From the NCBI GenBank assembly GCA_964398295.1, contig CAYNMW010000003.1, forward strand, positions 1 to 64,000: 64,000 nt of DNA, written 5' to 3'. The DNA is from CALFUK01 sp964398295. GTDB lineage: Bacteria; Bacteroidota; Bacteroidia; Chitinophagales; Saprospiraceae. How positions within the stretch are numbered: position 1 is the first letter of the stretch; each line of letters starts with the position of its first letter. The notes under the pieces were generated by a model. That model had not been told where the DNA came from. It ran no database searches and saw only the letters and a program-made list of their open reading frames with translations. Below, piece after piece: positions 54,359 through 63,700 of this stretch. The position numbers and the translations under genes are program-made.

Positions 54359-55060
54359 ATGTTTAGCAAACAACTATTCGATCAATATAAAGATAAGTTC
54401 AAAAAACTATTGCAGGTATCCTCTCAGTATGACGAGACTTATAAGTGGACTGCGCTCGGTGCTTTTGAAGAACATTGGAACATTGGTGCAACTGATTTTG
54501 CTGGCATGTTTGACAAAGCCATACAACAAGGAGAAGGAGAGAGAATCTGGTCTGAGAAAAATGACACAGCTAAGTCTGTAATGATCGAGTTTGCTAAAAT
54601 GAGTCCGGAAATAACCAGAGACATCTTTGGGGATTTATTCCGGGAGACCAGCGATGTGGTCTTGCGTATGGATCGGTTTATTCATCATTGTGATCAGATG
54701 TTGGCCGAACTCCAGAAAATCAGACCATCTGCAAACATTCATTTTCATGATAATTATAAAATGATTTCCTTTTACCTGACAATGAAAGACCCCACTAAGT
54801 ACACCCTGTACGACTATTTATCTTTCAAAACATTACTGCTAAAGTTAGGTGCTAAATCTGTCCCAGGTATTCAGGAGATAGAACGCTTTTATAAATTGGC
54901 AGGTATTTTTACAAAATTTCTAAGTCAAGACGAAGAACTTGTTGAAGCCTATAAACAAAAATTAGTAGACGCAGATACAACACCAGACATGAATCTATTT
55001 TTGGCTCATGATTTCATGCGTTGTTGTACTGAAGTGAAGTATGGAATTGAGAATTATTAA
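54359..55060 (+). CDS. stand-alone domain resembling the N-terminus of McrB-type AAA+ proteins
   Basis: A 233-residue cytosolic helical protein without signal peptide. The stretches YDETYKWTALGAFEEHWNI, DFAGMFDKAIQQGEG, MIEFAKMSPEITRDIFGDLF and MISFYLTMKDPTKYTLYDY match, by my memory, the N-terminal helical region that Bacteroidota and other bacteria place in front of an McrB-like AAA+ GTPase (YKWxAxxxFQxxWDI, MIxEFAKxEPExVRxMFRDLF, ISVYLxxRxPxKYYLY). Here the AAA+ domain is missing: the protein ends at EVKYGIENY and no ATPase follows. It is flanked by secreted protein genes with spacers over 200 bases. It may be an orphan remnant or a stand-alone binding module. Confidence 0.75.
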   Translation: MFSKQLFDQYKDKFKKLLQVSSQYDETYKWTALGAFEEHWNIGATDFAGMFDKAIQQGEGERIWSEKNDTAKSVMIEFAKMSPEITRDIFGDLFRETSDVVLRMDRFIHHCDQMLAELQKIRPSANIHFHDNYKMISFYLTMKDPTKYTLYDYLSFKTLLLKLGAKSVPGIQEIERFYKLAGIFTKFLSQDEELVEAYKQKLVDADTTPDMNLFLAHDFMRCCTEVKYGIENY

Positions 55061-55325
55061 TTGTCTTTCTGAGCTGTTCCGTACAATTTTCACCACAAAT
55101 AAAAAAAATACAATATAGCAGGTAAGAATCTGATCTTTTTAGCGATAGGTAAATGTAAACTCTAGATAACTAACATTCTTTAAAACGAAAAGCATTTGCA
55201 AACTCAATATTTCCATAGAATAAGTTAATCGAAAGCTTATCTCATTTTTTGTTGAATTGCTTATGCTGTTCATGGTTTTATTTGTATATTAATTGTTGTC
55301 GGAGAATTAGCTACCATTACAGTAA

Positions 55326-58300
55326 ATGAAAAAACTAACATCTATTCTCTTTTTGTTTTTTTATTTAGGACTGCCAACTATTCATATTGCTTTAAATATG
55401 GAGTCTAGTGGAGAAGATAATTACATATCCGCTTGCCAGGAAAATGACTATACAGCTTTACGAGCACTTTACCTTAGTACTGACGGAGATAATTGGACAA
55501 ACAATACGGGTTGGCCAGATGAAACATTTTTTATGGCAAACCCTACGCGTCCTGCAGATACAGATTTGAATACTTGGAATGGAGTTAGCACAAATGAAAA
55601 TGGAGTCAGAATTGTCTCATTTCACAACAACAATATGGTGGGGTTTATTCCATCAGAGATCGGTTTGTTCTGTAATATTGAACATCTATCATTACATACA
55701 GAAGAATTTTCAGGTGGGATCCCACCTGAAATTGGCAATTTGACCTCGCTCACGTTTTTAAGCCTAGGTGGAGTTTGGAATGGCTTGACAGGTCCAATTC
55801 CAGATGAATTACAAAATTTAACAAATTTAGTTTCACTCAGTGTCAGCCAAAATCAGTTAAGTGGAAGTATACCAGAATGGATTGGCAATTTGACTAGTCT
55901 TTTAAACCTTCATTTAAGTTCAAATAATTTTACTGGCAATATTCCAGTTTCGATTGGTTCAATGGCTAATCTCCAGAACTTAAGCCTTTTACAAAATCAA
56001 TTCTCAGGACCAATACCTAATGAGTTAGGAAATCTGGTGAATCTAACAAGCATAGGATTAAGAAGCAATGAATTTACAGGACCAATTCCAGCTAGTCTAA
56101 GTAACCTTACATTAGTGACTCATTTAGATTTAAGCGGGAATAATTTTACTGGTACAATACCTCCTGAGATCAGCACAATGTCTGGACTAACATTTTTTTC
56201 TGTAGGGAGCAATGATTTGTCTGGCAATATTCCTGCGCACTTATCCAATTTAACAAACCTCGTATCACTGAATTTAAGTTCAAATGATTTTGATGGAATG
56301 ATACCTGATGATTTAAATGCATTAGTAAACTTGAGAACCTTAAGTTTAAATGGAAACGAGTTAACGGGTAATCTGCCAATAAGTTTGACTTCTTTACATT
56401 CATTAATCACGCTAGATCTAAGTCTCAATAATTTTACTGGTCCAATTCCTCCTGAATATGGCGGATTTACAAATCTCGAACGATTAAAACTAGGATTTAA
56501 TGGTTTAACTGGAACCATTCCGATAGAGATAGTGCAATTGGCAAATCTTCGAGAGTTACGATTAGCTTTTAATGACTTGAAGGGTTGTTTTGATACATCA
56601 ATCCAACTATTATGTACTCAATTAGATGCTAATGCCAGCACAAATAATGCTATTAGTAATGGCAATGATTTTTTATCAACATGGGAAGATTTTTGCGCTA
56701 ATCCAAATCCTGTTTGTGGTTGTAGCTCTGATGAACGAGATGCACTACTCGCAATTTATAATGCGACTGGTGGTCCTAATTGGAATGACAATAGCGGATG
56801 GGTAGATGCAGCTTCTGGTGACGCTGAATGCGATTACTGTTATTGGGATGGTATAGATTGTAATGAAAGCGGAGAAGTGCGAGGTATTAGTCTTGGTCAC
56901 AATAATCTGACAGGCTCTCTTCCATCTGACATTGGTAGTTTTCCTTCTCTATTGCATCTCGAACTTGGAAGTAATAATCTTACAGGTGTGTTACCTCCCG
57001 AAATAGGCAACTTGGTTTTGTTGGAACATATTGGACTACAGGAAAATAATTTCACTGGCGCACTACCTGCTGAGATTGGGAATTTAGTGAATGTGGAATT
57101 CCTCCAACTTTATGACAATGCAATATCAGGAAGTATTCCTACAACTATCGGTAATTTGATCAACGTCCTCGAATTTAATTTGAACGGAAATGATTTATCT
57201 GGGCCTATACCTTCTGAAGTTGGCAATATGACAGCACTTACAGCTCTTTCGTTTGGTGAAAATCAAATCACAGGTCAAATTCCAAATTCTATAGGCAATT
57301 TGATAAACTTAACAGCACTAAAATTAGATGGCAATCAACTTACAGGAACAATTCCAGAAGAGATAGGTAATTTGACCAATATGGAATTTTTGCAACTCCA
57401 AAACAATCAATTAACAGGTTCTATTCCAGCAGGATTGGCTTCTTTTACAGATCCATTTCTTGTCAATCTTAGTAGTAATCAACTTTCTGGTTGTATTCCA
57501 TCTGAATTAAGCGCACTGTGTTCTGTAGGTGGTGTTAATTTGATTCAAAATCCCTGCCTTTCCCACAACGGAGGAGACTTCCAATCCTTTTGTGCTGGAG
57601 ATCCGTGTTCTGGTCCTGGCCCCAATTGTGATACTTGCAATGATGGCGTTTTAAGTGGTGATGAAACTGATATTGATTGTGGTGGTAGTTGTGATCCCTG
57701 TCCTTCTCCTTGTACAATTGAAGATGATCGGAATGCCCTACTGACATTGTACAACTCAACAGATGGACCAAATTGGAATAACAGTGCTGGTTGGGCTGCA
57801 GCTGCATCAGGCACTACTAATTGTCATTGCGAATGGCACGGTATCACCTGTGATGCAAGTGACAGAGTAATTGAGATAAATCTACATGATAATGGACTGG
57901 ATGGTCCACTGCCTGCGGATATAGGGAATCTTGACAAACTGCAGAAAATTATATTGAGTTTTAATTCGATCAATGGATCTCTTCCAGTGGAACTAGGTCA
58001 ATTAAATGAATTACAAGAACTCGATTTTTGGTTCAACGACCTCACTGGTACAATTCCTCCAATTTTGGAGAGTATTACCACTTTAACAAAAATTAGTTTA
58101 AGCGACAATTCTCTTGATGGTCCTCTTCCTGAATTCATCGGAAATATGACTCAATTGGAATTTTTTGCTGTTTCAGCTAATAATTTTTCTGGTTCTATGC
58201 CATCATCATATTCCTCCCTTGTCAACATGGAAATATTCGGTTTTAGTTATTGTCAATTGGATGGAGAGATTCCAGCATTTATTGGCAACTTTTCTCAATT

Positions 58301-60785
58301 GGATGAATTGTTTTTAAATGGAAATAATTTTACTGGAGCGATTCCACCTTCGTTAGGTAATCTGTCTTCACTCAGCAGACTGCATCTCGACTTTAATAAC
58401 CTTTCAGGTAGTATTCCAGCTTCTCTGGGAAATCTGAATGTTTCAAACATGACGCTACGAGATAATAACTTATCTGGCTGTGTCCCTGTAGAATTTGCAA
58501 ACTTATGTGGTAGGTCTGTAAACATTGTAAACAACCCATGTTTGTCGCATGCTTCATTTTCTGAATTCTGTGCAGATACATCTTGTACACTATCAGTAGA
58601 TCCGAATTGCCCATGTAGCAACGGAATTGCTGATCCTGATGAAACAGGAATAGATTGCGGTGGTAGTTGCCCTCCTTGTGCAGAAAATTGCCCTACAACA
58701 TACATTGACAATTTGCAATTGCCAACAAACCATGGACTACTTGAAATTGTGTCAAACGATTGTCCTACAAAAGGAACAGTCCGATTTATAACAGATCCGT
58801 CAGATATGTGTGATGATGAATCGTTGCATTGGATATTGTCCGAAACTCTGACACCTGCACCTACTATGGATGATCCAAGAGCTAAACCAGTCACGCAAGA
58901 CTTTACTTTTTTACCAGCAGGCGAATACTTTTTTTATATCATACAAGATATATCATCAACTTTCTTTTTATATCCACCTCCAGTGACCATTACGATAAGT
59001 GAGCCCGAGTGTTATCCGTGTCATGATGAAATTATGATCGATGATGAAATGACTATCCTTTTTTCTACAGATGAGGCAGTACGTTCTTCTGACTTTATAG
59101 AAGCTACAGATGTTATTCTTACTCAATCATTACGAACATTCGCTGTGGATTTCTTTGAAATAAGATCTCCATTTGAAGTTGAACCCGGAATTGAGTTTTC
59201 AGCAACAATTGAAGATGAATGTGAATGCACAGTTGGCAATCCATGTGATGATGAAGATCCTTGCACGCTAAATGATACCTATGATGACATGTGTGCATGC
59301 ATGGGAGTGCTTGATCCGGCTTGTCTTCCAGATTGTTCAAATGGTTTTGATATTAATGACCAATGTGATGATGGTGATTCTTGTACGGAGAATGATACAG
59401 TTGATGCAAATTGCAATTGCGCAGGTACACCTATTTCTGGATGTACTACTGATTGTTCGAGTGGGCTCAATATTGGAGATACATGTGATGATGGCAATTC
59501 TTGTACAGAAAACGATATAGTTGACGCAAACTGCAATTGCGAAGGTACTCCCATTTCTGATTGTACACCAGATTGTTCTGGAGGGCTAAACATTGGAGAT
59601 ACATGCGATGATGGAGACAACTGTACGGCAAATGATGCTATTGATACTGAGTGTAATTGTGCAGGTATTCCCATTGCTGGTTGTGGTACAGATTGTTTAG
59701 ATGGTTCTGACATTGGAGATACTTGCGATGATGGTAATGACTGTACGGAGAATGATGCCATCGATGCTGAGTGTAATTGTGTCGGTGTCGACATTGCTGG
59801 TTGCGGCCCAGAATGTTCTGATGGTTCTAGCATAGGTGATATATGCGACGACGGCGATGAATGCACAGAAAATGATGCGATAAGTTTTAATTGTCAGTGT
59901 GTTGGTACCGAAATTCCTGACTGTGTTGTGGATGAGTGTGCTGGTGGTAGTAATGCTGGTATGGCATGTGACGATACAGATGTTTGCACCGAAAATGATG
60001 TCTGGTCAGTCGATGCGAATGGTAATTGTGAATGTATCGGATCGTTGATTGATGAGAATAATAACGGCACTTGTGATTTTGTTGAACCTTGTGAACCAGA
60101 ATCTGGTGTATTGTCTCAGACCTTAAAAGCCAATTCGTGTAATTCAGCACAATCACTTTCTATCAGCATTAGCGAATTCTCGAATGGTGATACCGGCGCA
60201 GATGAGTATATAGAATTAGTTGTCAAAGGCAAGGGCGTGTTTGATCTCAGAGGTGTAATCGTAGATGACAAAGAAGGTGGATATGAAAGAGGTAATGGAT
60301 ATACTGCAGGAAGAATTCGTTTTTCTGATCACCAAAATTGGGCAGAGGTAAAAGGTGGTTCATTAATTCTATTGTACAACAGCAAAAGAAAGAACAATAA
60401 AATAAAACAAGATGATCCTTCTGATCTCAATGGTGACAGGATTTATATCAGTTCACTATCCCAGCCCTATTTTTATGGTGAAGAATCGGATGAGGAAAAT
60501 ACCTATAGTCCCATACCTCCGGATTGGGATTTGATTTGGTTATATGACAAGAATGATGAAATAAATATACGGTCTTGTGATGGTCGTTTGCTTCATAAAG
60601 TGGCTTATGGATATGATAAAAATCCGAGTGATAAAAATGTTGAAAATACAATCAGCGTAACCCAACCAATTAAAAATGGCTTAGCTTATAAAGCTGGTGA
60701 TACGGGATTTAACTTGGACACACAAACTAGTCCAGGCGAATTTAATACTGACAATCAAAAAGATATATTCAATAACGGCAAGTGA
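55326..60785 (+). CDS. giant secreted leucine-rich-repeat protein
   Basis: An 1819-residue exported protein. Signal peptide 1-24. Three LRR blocks follow, about 38-425, 518-738 and 848-1072, all of the plant-specific type (LxxLxxLxLxxNxLxGxIPxxIGNL). Blocks 2 and 3 are preceded by an LRRNT-like cap (ERDALLAIYNATGGPNWN, DRNALLTLYNSTDGPNWN, with a downstream Cys-rich WDGIDC/WHGITC). Cys/Asp-rich linkers DETDIDCGGSCDPC and DETGIDCGGSCPPC sit at about 780 and 1110. A 3-coathanger-like domain lies at about 1228-1300, then seven Cys-rich repeats of 40 residues (about 1299-1588, IGDTCDDGDxCTENDxID) and a C-terminal lamin-tail-like domain (about 1610-1819, ISISEFSNGDTGADEYIEL). The stop overlaps the GTG start of the next gene. 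Ligand binding at the surface is inferred. Confidence 0.92.
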   Translation: MKKLTSILFLFFYLGLPTIHIALNMESSGEDNYISACQENDYTALRALYLSTDGDNWTNNTGWPDETFFMANPTRPADTDLNTWNGVSTNENGVRIVSFHNNNMVGFIPSEIGLFCNIEHLSLHTEEFSGGIPPEIGNLTSLTFLSLGGVWNGLTGPIPDELQNLTNLVSLSVSQNQLSGSIPEWIGNLTSLLNLHLSSNNFTGNIPVSIGSMANLQNLSLLQNQFSGPIPNELGNLVNLTSIGLRSNEFTGPIPASLSNLTLVTHLDLSGNNFTGTIPPEISTMSGLTFFSVGSNDLSGNIPAHLSNLTNLVSLNLSSNDFDGMIPDDLNALVNLRTLSLNGNELTGNLPISLTSLHSLITLDLSLNNFTGPIPPEYGGFTNLERLKLGFNGLTGTIPIEIVQLANLRELRLAFNDLKGCFDTSIQLLCTQLDANASTNNAISNGNDFLSTWEDFCANPNPVCGCSSDERDALLAIYNATGGPNWNDNSGWVDAASGDAECDYCYWDGIDCNESGEVRGISLGHNNLTGSLPSDIGSFPSLLHLELGSNNLTGVLPPEIGNLVLLEHIGLQENNFTGALPAEIGNLVNVEFLQLYDNAISGSIPTTIGNLINVLEFNLNGNDLSGPIPSEVGNMTALTALSFGENQITGQIPNSIGNLINLTALKLDGNQLTGTIPEEIGNLTNMEFLQLQNNQLTGSIPAGLASFTDPFLVNLSSNQLSGCIPSELSALCSVGGVNLIQNPCLSHNGGDFQSFCAGDPCSGPGPNCDTCNDGVLSGDETDIDCGGSCDPCPSPCTIEDDRNALLTLYNSTDGPNWNNSAGWAAAASGTTNCHCEWHGITCDASDRVIEINLHDNGLDGPLPADIGNLDKLQKIILSFNSINGSLPVELGQLNELQELDFWFNDLTGTIPPILESITTLTKISLSDNSLDGPLPEFIGNMTQLEFFAVSANNFSGSMPSSYSSLVNMEIFGFSYCQLDGEIPAFIGNFSQLDELFLNGNNFTGAIPPSLGNLSSLSRLHLDFNNLSGSIPASLGNLNVSNMTLRDNNLSGCVPVEFANLCGRSVNIVNNPCLSHASFSEFCADTSCTLSVDPNCPCSNGIADPDETGIDCGGSCPPCAENCPTTYIDNLQLPTNHGLLEIVSNDCPTKGTVRFITDPSDMCDDESLHWILSETLTPAPTMDDPRAKPVTQDFTFLPAGEYFFYIIQDISSTFFLYPPPVTITISEPECYPCHDEIMIDDEMTILFSTDEAVRSSDFIEATDVILTQSLRTFAVDFFEIRSPFEVEPGIEFSATIEDECECTVGNPCDDEDPCTLNDTYDDMCACMGVLDPACLPDCSNGFDINDQCDDGDSCTENDTVDANCNCAGTPISGCTTDCSSGLNIGDTCDDGNSCTENDIVDANCNCEGTPISDCTPDCSGGLNIGDTCDDGDNCTANDAIDTECNCAGIPIAGCGTDCLDGSDIGDTCDDGNDCTENDAIDAECNCVGVDIAGCGPECSDGSSIGDICDDGDECTENDAISFNCQCVGTEIPDCVVDECAGGSNAGMACDDTDVCTENDVWSVDANGNCECIGSLIDENNNGTCDFVEPCEPESGVLSQTLKANSCNSAQSLSISISEFSNGDTGADEYIELVVKGKGVFDLRGVIVDDKEGGYERGNGYTAGRIRFSDHQNWAEVKGGSLILLYNSKRKNNKIKQDDPSDLNGDRIYISSLSQPYFYGEESDEENTYSPIPPDWDLIWLYDKNDEINIRSCDGRLLHKVAYGYDKNPSDKNVENTISVTQPIKNGLAYKAGDTGFNLDTQTSPGEFNTDNQKDIFNNGK
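59331..60050 (+). repeat. 120-bp tandem repeats coding Cys-rich modules
   Basis: Units start at 59331, 59451, 59571, 59691, 59811 and 59931, an exact 120-base period (40 codons) for the first five; the last has a small insertion. Each codes for an (I)GDxCDDGxxCTENDxIDxxCNCxG pattern with six cysteines. A shorter related unit precedes at about 59217. Bases drift at third positions, so the expansion is older than the 492-bp one in the DUF11 gene. Confidence 0.9.
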
Positions 60786-63700
60786 AAAAAATTAAGTACA
60801 TACAAAATAGTAAAAGACTAGTTAGCAAATTGTTAGCGGTCACTGGACTATGTATGCTTTTTGCTACTGTAAACCATGCTGAAAATAGTATTGAAAAGCC
60901 AACAGAGATACTGAAGAATTTACAAGAGTTTTTAGCTGCTGAATATATGGCAGATGGCTCTGTCCTTGTGTTTTTTGACTATACATCAGAGGAATTTCAA
61001 GAATATGTTCAAATTAATAATGTCACTGATTTTTTCATTAAACTATACGGTCGCTATACCAACAATACAAACCAGGAAGAATTAAAAACTGAAAATCTTG
61101 ATCTAACAGCTAATATTGAAAGTTGGGCAATAATTTTGACAGAAGCAGAGATGGATAATGATGGAAACCCATTCGACTTTTTATATGCAGAAATAGATAT
61201 AAACAATATAGCTTGTACAGATGGAGTAGAGCTGTATCCAGACGCTTATTCTGAAATGCCAGCATTGACATGTGGTGAAAACATTTCGGGTGACATTGAT
61301 GCTTCTTCGCCGACATCCTCAATTGTGGCAGGCCAGACTTATACCATAAAAGGATTCCCATTTGTTGCTATTGATGCAACACAAGGTAAATTGTCAATTC
61401 CATTTGGAAATAAGGTTGTACTTATTCAATTCAATAACATTCAAGTTAACGAACTAAATCAGGTTGTGTCTGGAAGTATTTCTGCTGAAGTTGATGATGG
61501 AGCTAATTATCAAATTAATGGCTTTAAAAAGAATAACAACGAAAACTCAACAGACATTTGCATTCCGCCTCCGCCTCCTCCTGGCTATGACGAGAATGGG
61601 ATGAACACCACTACTGGTCTTGATGATTTTGACTTTAACTCTAATGGCATAAATGTGGTAACCATGACACCTTTTGACAAGAATGGGTTTGATGTGCATG
61701 GTAATCATATGAATAATGGTACTCCATATAATCTTGATGGTTGTAACAGAGAAGGGTTGGATGAAGATGGCAATGACTGCCCACTTAGTGGTGGCGTAAA
61801 CCAGGATGCAGAATTGTATCTAACTGAAAATGGTGGCTTCATCAGTACCACTATTGGGCAGGTACTTGCTGATTGTGAGGCTGCAAATACGACACAGTTG
61901 AGTGATAAAACAGCAGCCTGTGATGTCATTAGAATGGATATGACTCAGATCGTAAATAATAACGACATGTTGTCTGCGGAGTTGATCTTTGGTGAAAACA
62001 ACCAATACCTTAATGCTGGCATGTCTGCGTTTTTCACAAGTCCACCGCAAACCATAGGTGAACCTATCGATCGATCCGATGATGTCGTCCTATTAGAACA
62101 GAAGCATGTTGACCTCTATGCTTGTGATCTTGAGTTGACTGAATTGCAAAATCAAATGACAGGCTTTGATGCTTTGCCATCAGATTATGAAGAACAAATT
62201 AATGATGCCATTTTATTATGGACAGATTATGAGTTTGAATTGTTTACGAATGATCCTCAGAAATTTGAAAACTGGATTAAACAACAGTTTGAGGCATTAG
62301 CCGCTGGAGAAGATATAACCGATGATGGCAATCTTGTGCAGGGTTCTCAGGATAATGAAGTTATGAGGGAAGATGAAATAATGAGACAAAAAATATCGGA
62401 CATTTTTGCATACAGAAATAATGCATTTGGTGTTGAACAGCCTGTCATCAAATTAGAAAAGAAATCGAACAGTTCTGATTTATTGGCTCAATATGCTAGT
62501 GGAAAGAAAAGCATTAATGGCGTAGATAGAGTCTATTATACTCGGGAAATATACAATTCCAAAATAATGAGTGGCAATGAGGATATGTACAACATTCTAC
62601 CTCTAAAATTGACCAATCCAATGAACGACAAACCCTATGATATATTTATTGAGAGAATTGAAATAAGTATGACTGGGGCAAACCTTGATGCTGTGATCTT
62701 AATTGAGGATACTAAGAATGGCGGGCATATTGTGTTTAGGGGTGAAAATTTGGGTTTTGGAACAGGTGGATTTTCAGATGATGAAGCTTCATATCTCAGG
62801 TTAGATTCTGAAGTAGGTATTAGGCTTAACAATGCATCTAAACTTCATTTGTTGCCTCATGACACCTATGTCTCCTGGGATTGCAATGGATTTAAAGCTA
62901 TTGGTGTTGCTGCTGAAATAGAATTCTGTCCTGAATTTGTAAAACCAGTTATTAATGGTGTTGTAAGCGAAGATCAAAATTATAGACTTGCAGTTCAAGC
63001 ATCAGAAGTGTCAAACTGGAATGACTTTCATTTCCAGATTAATGCATCTCCATTTGTACTAACTAAATTTGAAACAGTCATTTGGCAAATGGATGCTCTG
63101 GTAGTCGACTTCAGTACAAGCATTACCGAACCAAATGGAACACTACCAGGTTACGAATCCAATTTTAAGGATGACGCCGGCAATCTGACAAACGAATGGG
63201 AAGGATTTTATATTCAGAATTTAAGGGCTACAATCCCTAAAGACTTTAGTGGTGATATTGCTGAAAGTGAAGGCGTATTTGAGGTAGCTGTAGATCTTGC
63301 TATTATTGATGATGGAGGCTTTACAGGACAAGGTTCTGTAACGACAGAGTTGGTTTCGATTGATGAAGGCAGTCTAGGTGGCTGGGCATTTTCAATTGAA
63401 GAGTTTCATCTCCGCGTAGTCAACAACCAGTTTGCAGGTACCGGCTTTGCAGGTGGCATACAGATTCCTATCATGGAGGATACAATGTCTTACACAGCAG
63501 AAATATTTCCTGGAGACAAGTATAAATTCTCCGTAAACCCTATACAGAATAGTGAATCGCAATTGTTTAACGCAACACTTAATATTGCAAACAGTCTGGT
63601 TGTGATTGAGAAAAATGAACTTGGCTTTCACACTTTTGCTGATATCACGGGTTCAGTTGAATTCGATCAGACCCTAACTGGAGATGCAGATTTTAGTGGA

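Noticed and set aside
61110..63631. Several minus-strand open frames of 65-83 codons
   Set aside because: They lie opposite the long frame starting at 60782, which has a signal peptide and is coupled to the LRR gene. No independent support.
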